Below are positions 16,343-25,450 of a stretch of 64,000 bases of DNA, one piece after another (the stretch's first letter is position 1; each line of letters begins with the position of its first letter). This DNA is from Thermoanaerobaculum sp964488355. GTDB lineage: Bacteria > Acidobacteriota > Thermoanaerobaculia > Thermoanaerobaculales > Thermoanaerobaculaceae. The notes beneath the pieces were generated by a model. The model did no database searches, was not told the DNA's origin, and worked only from the letters and a program-made list of their open reading frames with translations. Where the stretch lies: assembly GCA_964488355.1 (NCBI GenBank), contig CAZAUJ010000012.1, forward strand, positions 1-64,000, read 5' to 3'. The translations under genes and the position numbers were made by a program.

Positions 16343-17140
16343 GTGGCCCGCCCTCTGCTCAGTCCCCAGCTAAGCCTCGCCCTCGCCTGCCTGGGCCTGT
16401 ACGTGGCCACGGCGGCGCAGGTGCGCTCCAGCCAAGGGACCGCATTGAGTCTTGCGGTCCACAGCCTTTCCCAACCGTTGGTCGCCGCCACCAGCTACGC
16501 CTTGCAAACGCTCGGCGATTGGCGAGCAGGCCGCCAGGATTGGCAACGGACCCTTGGAGAACTGCAACAGCTGCGCCAGCAGGTAGACGACCTGCAGCGC
16601 GAAAATCACGTGCTGGTGAGCGAGCTCCTCACCTTGCGCCAAGGCCACGCCTTGCTCCAGACGCTGCCATCTTTGCGCGATCGCGGGGTGCTGGCGCGCG
16701 TGGTGGCCCGCGACCGGTTGGGTTCGCACAGCCTGCTTTTGGATCGGGGACGTATGCATGGGTTAACCACCGACTGCCCAGTACTGGCCGCCGATGGCGT
16801 GCTGGGGCGGGTGGAGCATGTGTGGGACGAGACCGCTCGAGTGCAGCTTTTGTCCCACCCGGCGGCGGCGGCAGCGGCACAGGTTGTGGGTGTGGAAGGC
16901 GAGGTGCTGCTTTTGGGCGGCGAAAGCCCGCGGCTGGAGGGTTTCCCCCCGTACACCCAGGTGCCCGTCGGCAGCCCAGTGGTAACTACCGGATCGGAAG
17001 GCATTTACCCCCCTGGCCTACACCTGGCAGTGACCGGCGAACCGCAGCTGGGGAGGGTGTTCACCCTGGTACCGGTCACGCTCGCGGCACGGCCGGAAAA
17101 AGCTCAAGTGGTGTTGGTGCTGCGCCGAGAATCACCGTGA
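16343..17140 (+). CDS. mreC: Rod-shape-determining protein MreC
   Basis: A 265-residue bitopic membrane protein that links MreB to the periplasmic cell-wall machinery. It has a short N-terminal hydrophobic segment, a coiled coil (about residues 65-95, LGELQQLRQQVDDLQRENHV) and the beta-barrel region with VVARDRLGSHSLLLDRG and PVGSPVVTTGSEGIYPPGL, which is the most conserved MreC block. The start is GTG, one base after the mreB stop. It overlaps mreD by 4 bp. Confidence 0.92.
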   Translation: MARPLLSPQLSLALACLGLYVATAAQVRSSQGTALSLAVHSLSQPLVAATSYALQTLGDWRAGRQDWQRTLGELQQLRQQVDDLQRENHVLVSELLTLRQGHALLQTLPSLRDRGVLARVVARDRLGSHSLLLDRGRMHGLTTDCPVLAADGVLGRVEHVWDETARVQLLSHPAAAAAAQVVGVEGEVLLLGGESPRLEGFPPYTQVPVGSPVVTTGSEGIYPPGLHLAVTGEPQLGRVFTLVPVTLAARPEKAQVVLVLRRESP

Positions 17141-17640
17141 GCCACCTTCTCTTCCTCTTGGCAGCCTTGGCGGCCCAAGCGGCTCTCACCGCACCGCAGG
17201 CGCCCTGGTTGCTTTCGGCGGTCCACCTTTGGCTGGTGGTGGTGGTGGGGCGCGCTAAGGGCCAGCCCGCAGCCAACGCTGGCTGGTTTGGCCTGTTGGC
17301 TGGTCTGGCTGCTGACGGCCTGCGGGGCCAAGCCCTGGGGCCCACGGGCCTGGCCGGCGCCCTGGCCGGGGCGGTGGTGGCCAAGGCCACTGCCCTGTTT
17401 GACCTCTCCGGGCCACTCTTTTGGGTGGTGGGCACGCTGGTGGCTTCCGCGGTGGTGGAAGCAACCACCTTGTTGGTCTATGCCAGCCTGGGACACCCGG
17501 CACCCCACGGGCTGGTGGGTAGCGCTGCCGCCTTGGCCGGCACCTCGGCCGTTGGCTTGGCTACCGCCCTGGCCGAGTGGTGGTACCAGAGGACCTTCTC
17601 CCCCCAGGCTCGCCGGCGGCGAGCCTTGCGCCGGCGATGA
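17137..17640 (+). CDS. mreD: Rod-shape-determining protein MreD
   Basis: A 167-residue polytopic membrane protein with about five helices, the size and position of MreD. Sequence identity in this family is low, but GWFGLLAGLAADGLRGQALG followed by LAGALAGAVVAKA fits the MreD core. The GTG start at 17137 overlaps the mreC stop, and its stop overlaps the mrdA start. It helps hold the elongation complex together in the membrane. Confidence 0.85.
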   Translation: MSHLLFLLAALAAQAALTAPQAPWLLSAVHLWLVVVVGRAKGQPAANAGWFGLLAGLAADGLRGQALGPTGLAGALAGAVVAKATALFDLSGPLFWVVGTLVASAVVEATTLLVYASLGHPAPHGLVGSAAALAGTSAVGLATALAEWWYQRTFSPQARRRRALRRR

Positions 17641-19469
17641 CCTACGTTCGCGACGACCTGCGGCCGCTCCAGCGTCGGCTGGCGTGGCTCTTGCTGCTTT
17701 CCCTCGCCGGTTTTCTGGCTTTGGTGGTTCGCTTGTGGGTGCTTCAGGCGGTACAGGGCAGCTACTGGCGAACATTGGCGGAAAACAACCGGTTGCGCAA
17801 GGTGCCGCTGGAGGCGCCACGGGGCACCGTCACCGATCGCCGCGGGGAGGTACTCCTGGACAACCGGCCCGCGTTTCAAATGCTCATCTTTCCCGAGGAA
17901 ATGAAGGACCCCGCGGCCACGGCTTCCTTTTTGGCCCGCATTGGTGTGGCCCCTTTGCCGGAAGCGGAGGCCCGCGTACAGAAGGCGCGCAAGACCTCGC
18001 ACCTCCCCTCGGTGATCGCCGACAACCTCACCTTCTCCCAAGTAGCAGCCATCGCCGCTCACCGCGCCGAGTTCAAAGAGCTGGAGGTTCATCCCGCGTC
18101 CCGTCGGAGCGTGCCTGCCGGGCCAATAGTGGCGCACCTGGTGGGGCAGCTAGGGGAGGTTTCTCCCCAGCAGCTGGCGGAAAACCCCAGGCTGCGACCA
18201 GGACAGCTGGTCGGCCGCTCCGGTTTGGAACGTTCCTACCAGGATGTGCTGGGGGGCGAACCGGGTAACGTCATAGTGGTGGTGGATGCCCTGGGCCGGC
18301 AGGTTTCCACGTTGGAGGAAGAAAAACCCGTTCCGGGCAAGCCCCTCACCGTCACAGTGGACTCGGAGCTGCAGCGGGAGGCAGCGGCTGCGCTGGGGAC
18401 GCAGGTGGGGGCGGTGGTGGCCCTGGACCCCCGTTCCGGAGAGGTTCGGGTGCTGCTTTCCCAGCCCGCCTTTGACCCGAACCTCTTCGCTGGTCACCTG
18501 GAACCCCAGCGTTGGCGGGAGCTGGTCCAGGACCCCCTCAATCCCTTGCACAACCGCGCCTTGCAGGCCGTTTACCCACCCGGCTCCACCATCAAACCGC
18601 TGTTTGCTGCCGCCGCCTTGGCCGAAGGGGAAAGAAACCCACAGCAAGCTGTCAGCTGTTCGGGCGCGGTCACCATCTACGGGCACCCCTACCGCTGCTG
18701 GCTTAAAGGCGGGCACGGGCGCGTGGCTTTGCAGGAGGCCATCGAGGCCTCCTGCGATACCTACTTTTACTACCTGGCCCGCGACGCGGGTATCGAGCGG
18801 CTGGCACGCTGGGCAAGGCTGTTTGGCTTAGGTAGCCCCACCGGCATTGAGCTCCCCGGCGAAGCCGGTGGCCTGGTTCCTGACGAGGCCTGGAGCCAAC
18901 GCGTGCGCGGCCATGCCTGGTACGCCGGGGAAACCGTTTCCGTGGGGATCGGCCAGGGGCCCATCCTGGTGACCCCTTTGCAGCTGGCGGTGGCCTACGC
19001 TGCCCTGGTCAACGGTGGCTTTTTAGTGACTCCCCACCTGGTGCCCGGGCAAGGCAAGCCCCCCCGGCCTGTGGGCCTGCCGCCTGAGGCGCTGGCTGAG
19101 GTGCGGAAGGGCATGGAACGGGTAGTTTGGGGCAGCCGGGGCACCGCGCGCCGGTTGGCGGCCCTCGGCGCCAGCCTGGCGGGGAAGACCGGCACGGCCC
19201 AAGTGATGCGCAAGAAGGAAGGCGTTACCTGGCGCGAGCTGCCCTGGGAGCAACGCCATCACGCGCTGTTCGTGGGCTACGCCCCAGCTGAGGACCCCCA
19301 ACTGGTGGTGGCGGTGGTGGTGGAACACGGCGGCGATGCGGCGGCGGTGGCGGCGCCCGTGGCTGGTCGGGTGTTGGCTCGGGCCTTGGGTGTGAAGGAG
19401 GAGGAGCTGGCCAAGGTAGTGGCCGAGGTCTCCTTGCCAGAACCCACCGGGGTGGGAGGCAGCCCATGA
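17637..19469 (+). CDS. mrdA: Penicillin-binding protein 2 (elongation transpeptidase)
   Basis: A 610-residue class B PBP that cross-links new peptidoglycan during rod elongation. One N-terminal helix (LAWLLLLSLAGFLALVVRLW) anchors it; the pedestal has LEAPRGTVTDRRGEVLLDN. The transpeptidase motifs are SxxK in PPGSTIKPLF (Ser about 317), SCD in IEASCDTYFYYL and KTG in LAGKTGTAQVM. All catalytic residues are present. The ATG at 17637 overlaps the mreD stop, and rodA starts inside its own stop, as expected for an obligate PBP2-RodA pair. Confidence 0.96.
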   Translation: MTYVRDDLRPLQRRLAWLLLLSLAGFLALVVRLWVLQAVQGSYWRTLAENNRLRKVPLEAPRGTVTDRRGEVLLDNRPAFQMLIFPEEMKDPAATASFLARIGVAPLPEAEARVQKARKTSHLPSVIADNLTFSQVAAIAAHRAEFKELEVHPASRRSVPAGPIVAHLVGQLGEVSPQQLAENPRLRPGQLVGRSGLERSYQDVLGGEPGNVIVVVDALGRQVSTLEEEKPVPGKPLTVTVDSELQREAAAALGTQVGAVVALDPRSGEVRVLLSQPAFDPNLFAGHLEPQRWRELVQDPLNPLHNRALQAVYPPGSTIKPLFAAAALAEGERNPQQAVSCSGAVTIYGHPYRCWLKGGHGRVALQEAIEASCDTYFYYLARDAGIERLARWARLFGLGSPTGIELPGEAGGLVPDEAWSQRVRGHAWYAGETVSVGIGQGPILVTPLQLAVAYAALVNGGFLVTPHLVPGQGKPPRPVGLPPEALAEVRKGMERVVWGSRGTARRLAALGASLAGKTGTAQVMRKKEGVTWRELPWEQRHHALFVGYAPAEDPQLVVAVVVEHGGDAAAVAAPVAGRVLARALGVKEEELAKVVAEVSLPEPTGVGGSP

Positions 19470-20542
19470 AGCGGTTGGATCCGTGGCTGTTGCTCTCGGT
19501 GCTGGCCATCGCCGTTGCCTCCTTTTTGGCCCAATCCTCCACCGCCCAAGCCCTCGCCCGGCCTGGCTTTGCCCTGCGCCAGCTGCTGTGGCTTGCGGTG
19601 AGCATGGGGCTGATGGTTGTGGTCGGTTACCTGGACTACCGCGTACTCGCCCGCCTCTGGCCGCTTTTTTACCTGGCCTCGGTGGGCGTCCTGGCGGCCC
19701 TCCCCCTGGTGGCGCCGGAGCGCGCCGGCACCCGGGCCTGGTTGGTGCTGGGATCCTTTACCGTGCAGCCCTCCGAGTTTGCTCGGCTGGTCACCATGCT
19801 GGCAGTAGCTGCGGTGGCAGCCAAACACCAGGAAAGCTGGCTTTCCTGGCGAAAGGCGGCGGAGCTGGCGGGCTTGGTGGGGCTGCCCATGGCGCTGGTG
19901 CTTCTCCAGCCCGACCTAGGGGTAGCCCTGACCTTCCTGCCCGTGCTGCTGGCCACCTGGTGGCTCGGAGGGCTCCGGCCGGTGGCCTGGGTAGCTCTGG
20001 CGGTGCTGTTTTTTGGCACCGTGGTGCTGGCCTTCCTCTTTCTTCTCAAGCCCTACCAGAAGGAGCGCATCCTCACCTTCCTCTACCCCGAGCGGGCGCC
20101 CTACGCAACCGGCTACCAGCAGCGGCAAGCCAAGATTGCGGTGGGCTCGGGCGGCCTTGCAGGCAAGGGTTTGAAATCCGGCAGCCAGTCACAGTTGCGC
20201 TTCTTACCCGCTCAAAGCACGGACTTCATTTTCGCCGTGTGGGCGGAGGAAACCGGCTTGATCGGCAGCCTGGTGCTCTTGGGTGCGTACGCCCTGCTCC
20301 TTGCCCGCGTGTTCGTTGCTGGCCTGACTGCCCGCGACCGGCTGGGTGGGCTTTTGGCTGGATGCGTGGGCGCGGCTTTGGCGGCCCAGGTGCTCATCAA
20401 CGTGGGCATGGCCCTGGGGTTGGCCCCCACCGTGGGCATTACCCTGCCCTTGCTGTCCTACGGCGGCTCGTCCATATTGGCTACGGGTTTGGCCCTTGGT
20501 TTGGTACAAAGCGTGTGGCGACTACGCTTTGCCAATCTCTAG
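19466..20542 (+). CDS. rodA: Peptidoglycan glycosyltransferase RodA
   Basis: A 358-residue SEDS-family polymerase with about ten membrane helices. Conserved SEDS blocks are visible: GSFTVQPSEFARLVTMLAVA, LLQPDLGVALTFLPVLLATW, QSTDFIFAVWAEETGLIG, and the C-terminal TVGITLPLLSYGGSSILATG. It polymerises lipid II into glycan strands with PBP2, encoded immediately upstream with a 4 bp overlap. Confidence 0.95.
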   Translation: MKRLDPWLLLSVLAIAVASFLAQSSTAQALARPGFALRQLLWLAVSMGLMVVVGYLDYRVLARLWPLFYLASVGVLAALPLVAPERAGTRAWLVLGSFTVQPSEFARLVTMLAVAAVAAKHQESWLSWRKAAELAGLVGLPMALVLLQPDLGVALTFLPVLLATWWLGGLRPVAWVALAVLFFGTVVLAFLFLLKPYQKERILTFLYPERAPYATGYQQRQAKIAVGSGGLAGKGLKSGSQSQLRFLPAQSTDFIFAVWAEETGLIGSLVLLGAYALLLARVFVAGLTARDRLGGLLAGCVGAALAAQVLINVGMALGLAPTVGITLPLLSYGGSSILATGLALGLVQSVWRLRFANL

Positions 20543-20575
20543 GCGCCCCCTGGTACACTGCCTTCGGGTGAGACG

Positions 20576-22045
20576 GTGACCACGGTCATCTATGCCAACG
20601 TGACCCCCTTCGAAACCCGCGTGGCGGTGCGGGAGGACGACCGGCTGGCGGAAATCTACGTGGAACGCAGTCGGGAACGGTCCATCGTCGGCAATCTTTA
20701 CAAGGGGCGCGTGTCCCGGGTGCTTCCGGGGATGCAGGCAGCCTTCGTGGATGTGGGGCTGGAGCGGGACGCTTTTCTGTTTGTGGACGACGTGGCCGAG
20801 GCCCTGGAGGAGGAGGGCGTGGATCTGCAGGAGGTGCGGACCCAGACCCCCATCCAAGACCTCTTGCGCGTGGGACAAGAAATCCTAGTCCAGATCACCC
20901 GTGAGCTGAGCCCCAGCAAGGGGCCCCGGGCCTCTTCCCACGTCACGCTGCCCGGCCGCTTTCTCGTCTTCCTTCCCGGCCCCAGCCACGTGGGCGTGTC
21001 CCGGCGCATCACCGACCAAAAGGAGCGGGAAAGGCTGCGCTCGCTTTTGAGCTCCTTGCCAAAGGAAGGGGGCCTGATCGTACGCACAGCCGGGGAAGGA
21101 CGAAACCTGGCCGACTTCCAGCAGGATTTGGCGTATCTCCAAGGCACATGGGAGCACATTCGGCGCCGCTTTCAGGCGGTGGCCGCTCCTGCCCTGCTGT
21201 ACGCCGAACCCGATTTGTTGCTGCGTGTAGCTCGCGACCTGGCACGGGATTCGGTGGCGGAGTTTTGGGTGGACGACCCGGATGCCTTTCGCCGGCTCAC
21301 CGAGTTTTTCGCTCGCGTGCAGCCCGAGTTGGTTAACACCCTGCGCTTGTACGGCCGTACCACCCCCATGTTCTTAGCTTTTGGCGTGGAAGAAGAAATC
21401 GCCAAGGCCCTGGAGTCGGTGGTGGACCTGCCCTCCGGGGGCTCGCTGGTGATCGAACAAACGGAGGCGCTGGTGGTGATTGACGTCAACACCGGCCGCT
21501 ACGCCCGCGGGCAGGACCTGGAGGCGACGGTTTTTCACATCAACCTGGAGGCAGCGCGGGAAATCCCCCGTCAGCTGCGCCTGCGTAATTTGGGCGGCAT
21601 CGTGGTGGTGGACTTCATCGACATGGAAGACCCGGACCACCGGGAAACACTGTTGGAGACCTTCCGCAAGGAGCTCGCCAAGGACCGGGCGCGCACCCTT
21701 GTGGGCGCGATGGGGCCCTTCGGGCTGGTGCAGCTGACACGCAAACGAACCTCCGCCTCCTTGTGGAAAGCCCTGACCACCCCCTGTCCTTTTTGTCAAG
21801 GTTTGGGTCGCATCAAGTCGGCCGAGACGGTAGCCTTGGACCTTTACCGTGCCGTGCTGGAACAGGCGGGGCAACTGGGAGCAAAAGCCTTCCTTGTTAG
21901 GGCCCACCGGGAGGTCCTGGAGCTTTTGGCGGGCCCCTGGGCGGCCTTGGTGCAAACCCTAAGCCAAAGCCACGGTGTGCAGGTGGAGCTCAAGGAGTCC
22001 AGCGACCCGCACCCCGCCCACTTTCAGGTGTACGCGAAAGCATAG
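20576..22045 (+). CDS. rng: Ribonuclease G/E family endoribonuclease
   Basis: A 489-residue RNase G, without the long C-terminal scaffold of RNase E. The S1 domain has VGNLYKGRVSRVLPGMQAAF and VDVGLERDAFLFV. The catalytic DNase-I-like part has LVVIDVNTGRYARGQDLEA and GGIVVVDFIDMEDPDHRE, holding the two metal-binding Asp. The zinc link is CPFCQGLGRIKS. It processes rRNA and mRNA 5' ends. The start is GTG; TACACT (20554-20559) lies 16 bp upstream, so it may have its own promoter. Position after rodA is usual in many phyla. Confidence 0.94.
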   Translation: MTTVIYANVTPFETRVAVREDDRLAEIYVERSRERSIVGNLYKGRVSRVLPGMQAAFVDVGLERDAFLFVDDVAEALEEEGVDLQEVRTQTPIQDLLRVGQEILVQITRELSPSKGPRASSHVTLPGRFLVFLPGPSHVGVSRRITDQKERERLRSLLSSLPKEGGLIVRTAGEGRNLADFQQDLAYLQGTWEHIRRRFQAVAAPALLYAEPDLLLRVARDLARDSVAEFWVDDPDAFRRLTEFFARVQPELVNTLRLYGRTTPMFLAFGVEEEIAKALESVVDLPSGGSLVIEQTEALVVIDVNTGRYARGQDLEATVFHINLEAAREIPRQLRLRNLGGIVVVDFIDMEDPDHRETLLETFRKELAKDRARTLVGAMGPFGLVQLTRKRTSASLWKALTTPCPFCQGLGRIKSAETVALDLYRAVLEQAGQLGAKAFLVRAHREVLELLAGPWAALVQTLSQSHGVQVELKESSDPHPAHFQVYAKA

Positions 22046-22055
22046 GGAGGACACG

Positions 22056-24152
22056 ATGAACCGCCTCCTCGCTTTGGGCCTCACGCTTTTGGGTAGTTGG
22101 CACGCTGCCGCCGAGCAGTCGCCGCGGGCGTTCACCATTGCTGACCACTTTCGCGTGGTGGGCGTGAGCGACCCGCAGTATTCCCCCGACGGCCGCTTCG
22201 TCGCCTACGTCACCACCCACACCGACCTGGAACGGGGAAAGAAGTGGAGCCACCTTTGGTTGCTTTCGCTCGCCGACGGTCAGGCGCGGCAGCTCACCCA
22301 GGGAGAAGCCAACAACTGGCAGCCGCGCTTTTCTCCCAACGGCAAGCAGCTCGCCTTCCTCTCCGACCGGGCCGAGGGTAAGCCGCAAGTTTTCCTCCTA
22401 CCCCTGGAGGGCGGAGAGCCAGACCAGCTCACCCGCTTCCCTTCTGGCGTGGCGGGACCGGTTTGGGCGCCCAACGGAAGATTTCTCGCCGTGAGCGCCC
22501 AGGTGTACCCGGAATGCGGGGCCGACGCCGCCTGTCACCAACGCATCCTCGAGCGCCTGGAAAGAAGCCCCCTCTCGGTTCACCTGGCCGATGACTTGCT
22601 CTTCCGCCACTGGGACCAATGGCGGGACGGGCTGGTGAGCCACGTGCTGCTGGTGAGCGTTCCCGAGGGCAGGCTCACCGATCTGAGCCCCGGTCCCTTC
22701 GATGTCCCCACCTTTTCTTTGGCCGGCGATCCCGGGTATGCCTTCTCGCCCGACAGCCAGCAGCTGGCCTTCGTCTCCAACCACGACCCTGACCCAGCGC
22801 TTTCTACCAACGCCGACCTGTGGCTGGTGAACCTGGGCCCCGATGGCACGCCGCAAGGCCTGCCACGCAACCTCACCGCGGCCAACACGGGCTGGGACGG
22901 CCATCCGGTCTTTTCTCCCGACGGGCGATTGCTGGCTTACCGAACCCAACGGACCCCTGGCTATGAGTCCGACCTTTTTCGCCTGGCCGTCCTCGACCTG
23001 GCCAGCGGGAAAAGCCATGTCGTTTCCGGCAGCTTTGACAATTGGATCGTGGACCACCGTTTTGTCCCCGACGGGCAAGCCGTGGTGTTTAAAGCCGAAG
23101 AGGCGGGACGAACACCCCTCTACCGCCTGGAGTTAGCTTCGGGCCGCGTAAGCAAGCTGCTTACGGATGCCACCATCGATGCCTACGCGCTCAGTCCCGA
23201 TGGTCAGAGCCTGGTATACAGCCGGCGGGCAGTGGGTGAGCCGCCGGAGCTTTACCTTTTTCACGCGGGCTCCAAAAACAAGCTCACCCACCACAACCAG
23301 GCCCTCACGCGGGAGGTGGACTTTCGCCCCGCAGAGGAGCTGTGGGTGGATTCGGGCCGGGGTTACACGGTCCACGTGTTTTTGGTGAAACCGCACGGCT
23401 TTGATGCGAAAAAACGCTACCCCCTGATCCTTAACGTGCACGGGGGACCACAGTCTCAGTGGAGCGATGCCTACCGCGGCGATTGGCAGGTTTACCCAGG
23501 CCTTGGGTACATCGTTGCCTTTGCCAACCCCACCGGCTCCACCGGGTACGGGCAAGCCTTCGTGGACGCGATTAGCCGAGACTGGGGCGGCCGAGTCTTC
23601 GACGATCTCATGAAGGTGACCGATGCGCTGGCGCAGCTGCCCTATGTGGACCCCAAGCGCTTGGGAGCCATGGGCTGGTCTTACGGCGGGTACATGGTCA
23701 TGTGGTTCGCCGGCCACACCCAGCGTTTTGCCGCGCTGGCTGCGATGATGGGCGTTTACAACCTGGAAGCTTTCTGGGGCTCCACCGAGGAGCTGTGGTT
23801 TCCCGAACACGACCTGGGCGGCCCTCCCTGGGCTTCCCCGGACTACCAGCGCTGGTCGCCGTCCCGCTTTGCTGCATCCTTCCGCACGCCGACCCTTGTC
23901 ATCACTGGCCAACAGGATTTCCGCGTGCCCTACACCCAGTCGCTGGAGTTCTTCACCGCTTTGCGGCACCAAGGCGTGCCCGCTCGCTTGGCGGTGTTTC
24001 CCAAGGCGGGCCACTGGCCCTCCTGGTGCGAGATGGCTTTCTACTACCTCCTGCACGCCGACTGGTTCCACCGCTACCTGGGGGGAGACCCGCCTCCCTG
24101 GGATGTGCACACGTTCCTCCGTAACCAGATCTTCAGCGCCGATAACACCTAG
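22056..24152 (+). CDS. Secreted S9-family prolyl oligopeptidase / acylaminoacyl peptidase
   Basis: A 698-residue serine peptidase with an N-terminal signal peptide (MNRLLALGLTLLGSWHAAAE). Residues 35-400 form a WD40/TolB-like beta propeller (repeated PDGRFVAYV, SPNGKQLAF, SPDSQQLAFVS). The alpha/beta-hydrolase domain holds the triad: Ser about 542 in GWSYGGYM, Asp about 621 in GQQDFRVPY and His about 653 in KAGHWP. It should cut short peptides in the periplasm. ATG 22056 follows GGGAGG ten bases after the rng stop, so the two may be cotranscribed. DPP-IV-like or oligopeptidase-type specificity cannot be told apart from sequence. Confidence 0.9.
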   Translation: MNRLLALGLTLLGSWHAAAEQSPRAFTIADHFRVVGVSDPQYSPDGRFVAYVTTHTDLERGKKWSHLWLLSLADGQARQLTQGEANNWQPRFSPNGKQLAFLSDRAEGKPQVFLLPLEGGEPDQLTRFPSGVAGPVWAPNGRFLAVSAQVYPECGADAACHQRILERLERSPLSVHLADDLLFRHWDQWRDGLVSHVLLVSVPEGRLTDLSPGPFDVPTFSLAGDPGYAFSPDSQQLAFVSNHDPDPALSTNADLWLVNLGPDGTPQGLPRNLTAANTGWDGHPVFSPDGRLLAYRTQRTPGYESDLFRLAVLDLASGKSHVVSGSFDNWIVDHRFVPDGQAVVFKAEEAGRTPLYRLELASGRVSKLLTDATIDAYALSPDGQSLVYSRRAVGEPPELYLFHAGSKNKLTHHNQALTREVDFRPAEELWVDSGRGYTVHVFLVKPHGFDAKKRYPLILNVHGGPQSQWSDAYRGDWQVYPGLGYIVAFANPTGSTGYGQAFVDAISRDWGGRVFDDLMKVTDALAQLPYVDPKRLGAMGWSYGGYMVMWFAGHTQRFAALAAMMGVYNLEAFWGSTEELWFPEHDLGGPPWASPDYQRWSPSRFAASFRTPTLVITGQQDFRVPYTQSLEFFTALRHQGVPARLAVFPKAGHWPSWCEMAFYYLLHADWFHRYLGGDPPPWDVHTFLRNQIFSADNT

Positions 24153-24190
24153 GGAAGAGGCCGGCCGCCAGCGGTGTTGCAAACCGAGGG

Positions 24191-25168
24191 ATGGGCGACA
24201 AGGGTTATTGGCAGAAGGCGGCGGCCGCTCTTATCCGCCAGCTCACCCACGAGGTGGGTAGGCAGGAGCTGGCTCGCTTGCAAAGGAAACGCCCAAAAAA
24301 GCATGGGCTGCTGGCGGGTGGCTGGCTAATCTCGGGGGCCTTGGGCGCGGGTTGTGCCTGGGCTCCCTCCTGGCCGTGGCTTTGGCCTTTCGGGATAGCG
24401 CTGTTGGGGCTTTTCGCCTTCAACGGCACGGTGCTGTTGCACGAGGTCTTGCATGGGCTAGTTTTTGCTCGGCGGCGCCCTCCCTGGGAACGTGCTCTAG
24501 CCTGGCTCTACTCCGCCCCCTGCGGCATCTCACCAAGCCAGTTCACCCGCTGGCACCTGGACCACCATGCGCAGCTGGGGGATCCGCACGCGGACCCCAA
24601 ACGGCACCACCTCTCCCCCAGGCGCAACAGCCGCTGGGTCAAACTCCTCTACTGGACGCCAGCACTGTTCTTCATTTACTTCCGTGCCGCGCGTCGTGAG
24701 GCAGCCAGCTACGAACCGGCCCTGCGCCGGCGCATCCTTGGCGAGCGGCTGGCATTCACCCTGCTGCACCTCTTCCTGGCGGTGGTGCTGGTTGCACAGA
24801 GCGGCTGGCAGCTTTGGCTGCGGCTGCATGTCCTGCCGCTGTTTTTCGCCTTTCCCGTATGGTTTGCCCTCAACCGCCTGGGTCAGCACTTCGCCATTGA
24901 CCCCAACGACCCTGCCAAGTGGGGCACGCTCATGGCGCGGTCGCCCTACCTTTGGGATCTGCTGTTTCTCTTCTCCAACTACCACCTGGAGCACCACTAC
25001 TTCCCCGGGGTACCAGCCTACAACCTGCCGGCGCTGCGCCGAGCCTTGGAGGGCTTTTTTGCCAGCCGGGGTTTGAAGGCGCGCACCTACCGGTCCTTGC
25101 TGTACGACTGGTTCGTGCGCAACTGCCCACCTCACGCCAACTGGGAGGAGCACCTGTTGGTGGGATGA
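24191..25168 (+). CDS. Membrane fatty-acid desaturase-type di-iron enzyme
   Basis: A 325-residue membrane protein with the three His boxes of the fatty-acid desaturase/hydroxylase family: HEVLHG, HLDHHAQLGD and NYHLEHHYFP. Hydrophobic segments around them fit four membrane helices. It would insert a double bond or hydroxyl into a fatty acyl or carotenoid chain using O2 and a reduced partner, which implies at least some exposure to oxygen. The ATG at 24191 has a GAGGG site. It lies 38 bp after the S9 peptidase gene and just before tRNA-Ser. The exact substrate is unknown. Confidence 0.85.
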   Translation: MGDKGYWQKAAAALIRQLTHEVGRQELARLQRKRPKKHGLLAGGWLISGALGAGCAWAPSWPWLWPFGIALLGLFAFNGTVLLHEVLHGLVFARRRPPWERALAWLYSAPCGISPSQFTRWHLDHHAQLGDPHADPKRHHLSPRRNSRWVKLLYWTPALFFIYFRAARREAASYEPALRRRILGERLAFTLLHLFLAVVLVAQSGWQLWLRLHVLPLFFAFPVWFALNRLGQHFAIDPNDPAKWGTLMARSPYLWDLLFLFSNYHLEHHYFPGVPAYNLPALRRALEGFFASRGLKARTYRSLLYDWFVRNCPPHANWEEHLLVG

Positions 25169-25192
25169 GGGCTCTGCCTGAGTTGGTCTGCC

Positions 25193-25221
25193 TTGCGGCA
25201 ACTCCTAAAAGCTGCTACCTT
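25193..25221 (+). promoter_or_regulatory. Promoter of tRNA-Ser (TTGCGG-N17-TACCTT)
   Basis: A -35-like TTGCGG (25193-25198) and a -10-like TACCTT (25216-25221) with 17 bp between them end 13 bp before the tRNA 5' end. No other gene start could use it. Confidence 0.5.
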
Positions 25222-25234
25222 GAGATTGGGCAGC

Positions 25235-25328
<94 letters not shown>

Positions 25329-25434
25329 CTATTTGCGGCCTCGTTCCTATCGACTTTTCCTTGCCAAGGCATTCGCCTACGCCTGCTAGCGCCAGGCTCC
25401 GTTCCCCGCCCTGGCCTCCAGCCCCTTGCCGCCC

Positions 25435-25440
25435 TAAAAT
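25435..25440 (+). promoter_or_regulatory. -10 box TAAAAT before the broken radical-SAM gene
   Basis: TAAAAT ends ten bases before ATG 25451. No Shine-Dalgarno sequence lies between, so a nearly leaderless transcript is possible. No convincing -35. Confidence 0.4.
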
Positions 25441-25450
25441 CGCTCCAGCC